Part shown: positions 3,793 to 5,261 of the stretch, in pieces | Position numbering within the stretch: the stretch's first letter is position 1 | How the letters are laid out: the number at the start of each line of letters is the position of its first letter | Position numbers and translations under genes: made by a program | The notes under the pieces: model-generated | Database searches by the model: none | The model's input: only the letters and a program-made list of their open reading frames with translations | What the model was told of the DNA's origin: nothing | Source of the DNA: Actinomycetes bacterium | GTDB taxonomy: Bacteria; Actinomycetota; Acidimicrobiia; Acidimicrobiales; UBA8190 | Length of the DNA: 5,261 bases | NCBI GenBank assembly: GCA_021798135.1 | Contig: JAJZYI010000244.1 | Coordinates: 1 to 5,261 of the forward strand | Direction of reading: 5' to 3'

Positions 3793-5261
3793 GTGCCGCG
3801 TCGTGCCGACCGAGGACACGCCAGCCTGCCGTTCGGCGAGCCCGTCGCGCAGGGCGCGTCGAGGGTCGCGGGCGCCGGGACGGCGCCGGCGGACGGCGGC
3901 GGCCAGGAGCTGCCGGGCAACCCCTGGCTCACGATCGCCGGCCTGTACGACCGGGTCGACCGGGCGCTGGCGGGGGCGCTCCCCGCCGACCAGGTCTGGG
4001 TGCGCGGCGAGGTCCAGTCCATCTCCGACCGCACCGGGCACTGCTACATGGACCTGGTGGACCCGGCCGACGGCGGCGGCGAGCCCGGCCGGGTGCCCGT
4101 GCTGAAGGCGAAGTGCTGGCGGACCACCTGGGCGGCGGTGCGCCGCCAGCTGGCGACGGCGGGAGCGGAGATCACCCCCGGCACGGTGGTGCTGGTGCGC
4201 GGCACGCTCGACGTGTACCGGCCCCGCGGCGAGATCGGGTTCATCGTGTCGCAGGTGGACGTGACGGCCCTGCTCGGCGCCATGGCCGAGCGGCGCCGGG
4301 CGCTGGTGGAGGCGCTGCGGGCCGAAGGCCTCCTCGACCGCAACCGCAGCCGCCCCGAGCCGGCGCTGCCGTTGCGGGTCGGGCTGGTGGCGAGCCCGGG
4401 CACCGAGGGGTACAAGGACTTCCTCGGCCAGCTCGACGCCTCCGGCTACGCCTTCCGCGTGACGGTCGTGCCGGCCACGGTGCAGGGGACCCTGGCGCCG
4501 GAGTCCGTGGCGTCGGCGATCGCGGCGCTGGGCGCGGCGGTGGTCGACGTGATCGTCGTGGTCCGCGGCGGGGGTGCTCGCGGGGACCTGCTCGCCTTCG
4601 ACAGCGAGCCGGTCGCCCGCGCCATCGCGACCTCGGCGCTGCCGGTGTGGACCGGCATCGGCCACAGCGGTGACCAGTCCGTCGCCGACCTGGTGGCCCA
4701 GCACGCCCACAGCACCCCCACGGCCTGCGGCCACGCGGTGGTCGCCCGGGTGGCCGAGGCCGCCCGGGCGCTGGGCGACGCGTCGCGGTCGGTGCTCGCC
4801 GGTGCGACGCAGGCGCTCGAGCGGAGCCACCGCGCCCACGTCGACGCCCGCCGGCGCCTGGCCGGCGCTGCCCGGGGCCAGCTCGACCGCGGTGCCGGTG
4901 CCGTCTCGGGACGGGCGATCCGGCTCGCGTCGCAGGGCCGGCGCGCCGTGCAGCGTGCGGAGGACCGCGTGCGCCAGCAGGCGGCGCGCCCGGTCCCCCT
5001 GGTCCGGCTCGGCCTCGCCGCGGCGGCCCGGACGGTCGAGGGCCGGCGGCGGCTCCTGGCCGCCTACGACGTGGGCCGCCAGCTGCGGCGGGGCTACACC
5101 CTCACCTACGATGCCGCCGGCCGGGTGCTGCGCAGCGTCCGCCAGGTGCAGGTCGGGGGCTCGCTCGCCACGCGGTTCGCCGACGGGTCGGCACGGTCGA
5201 CGGTGGCGGCCGTCGACGTCGCACCGGCGACCGGCGGTGCCCTCGGGCGTGCCGGCGGCGC
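3793..5261 (+). CDS. xseA: Exodeoxyribonuclease VII large subunit, C-terminus cut by window edge
   Basis: XseA is the catalytic subunit of exonuclease VII, a cytoplasmic enzyme that degrades single-stranded DNA from both ends, in complex with several copies of the small subunit XseB. The frame gives 489 residues with no stop before the edge. Residues 1-42 are a low-complexity extension. About 43-140 is the N-terminal OB-fold (NPWLTIAGLYDRVDRAL, then VWVRGEVQSISD, then GTVVLVRGTLDVYRPRGEIG). About 193-310 is the catalytic core: LRVGLVASPGTEGYKDFL, VDVIVVVRGGGARGDLLAFD (Arg258), and TGIGHSGDQSVADLV (His291, Asp294, Asp299), then STPTACG. Residues 315-430 form an Ala/Arg-rich helical arm, which in the family holds XseB. 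RRGYTLTYDAAGRVLRS marks the usual C-terminal domain, so only a few codons are probably missing; family length is usually 400-460. The core motifs differ from the common GHETDFT and RGGGS forms. xseB would be expected next. Confidence 0.93.
   Translation, partial: MPRRADRGHASLPFGEPVAQGASRVAGAGTAPADGGGQELPGNPWLTIAGLYDRVDRALAGALPADQVWVRGEVQSISDRTGHCYMDLVDPADGGGEPGRVPVLKAKCWRTTWAAVRRQLATAGAEITPGTVVLVRGTLDVYRPRGEIGFIVSQVDVTALLGAMAERRRALVEALRAEGLLDRNRSRPEPALPLRVGLVASPGTEGYKDFLGQLDASGYAFRVTVVPATVQGTLAPESVASAIAALGAAVVDVIVVVRGGGARGDLLAFDSEPVARAIATSALPVWTGIGHSGDQSVADLVAQHAHSTPTACGHAVVARVAEAARALGDASRSVLAGATQALERSHRAHVDARRRLAGAARGQLDRGAGAVSGRAIRLASQGRRAVQRAEDRVRQQAARPVPLVRLGLAAAARTVEGRRRLLAAYDVGRQLRRGYTLTYDAAGRVLRSVRQVQVGGSLATRFADGSARSTVAAVDVAPATGGALGRAGG

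Noticed and set aside
3460..4839. Long minus-strand frame opposite xseA and overlapping rnpB
   Set aside because: The plus strand has unmistakable XseA motifs and rnpB is an RNA gene; the His/Arg/Gly-rich translation is an antisense artefact.

Overview
The window is about 75-80% G+C, and the genes have strongly G/C-biased third codon positions, so it looks like chromosomal DNA of a high-GC actinobacterium. An Acidimicrobiia-like or similar lineage is a guess from the divergent XseA and RNase P RNA; no marker here fixes the taxon. Several features fit actinobacterial habits: start codons only a few bases downstream of TANNNT-type -10 boxes (leaderless mRNAs), GTG starts, and GC-rich hairpins without U-tracts as likely terminators.

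Layout. Bases 1-75 hold the 3' end of a plus-strand gene entering from the left. Bases 154-1143 (+) encode a membrane-anchored or exported protein with a long Ser/Gly/Pro-rich stalk and one bacterial Ig-like domain. Bases 1144-1422 hold no confident gene: in-frame tandem repeats that each carry a TGA, then a strong hairpin. On the minus strand come a small unrecognised Cys-containing protein (1423-1629), a nine-helix transporter of the drug/metabolite transporter (DMT) type (1803-2675), and a 4-oxalocrotonate tautomerase-like enzyme (2820-3050). The spacer at 3051-3314 holds the tautomerase leader and a GGTGCCG heptad repeat. The RNase P RNA gene rnpB lies on the minus strand at about 3315-3696. 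Divergent from it, xseA (exonuclease VII large subunit) starts at 3793 and runs off the right edge close to its natural end.

Functionally this is mostly housekeeping: tRNA 5' maturation (rnpB) and single-strand DNA degradation in repair (xseA) share a 96-bp divergent promoter region. The transporter, tautomerase and surface protein appear to be independent units. I see no phage, transposon, CRISPR or defence system, and no clear sign of a new multi-gene system. The points most worth a second look are paired compensatory changes in the normally near-invariant P4 helix of the RNase P RNA, and two unrelated repeat tracts that each multiply a gene's stop codon.
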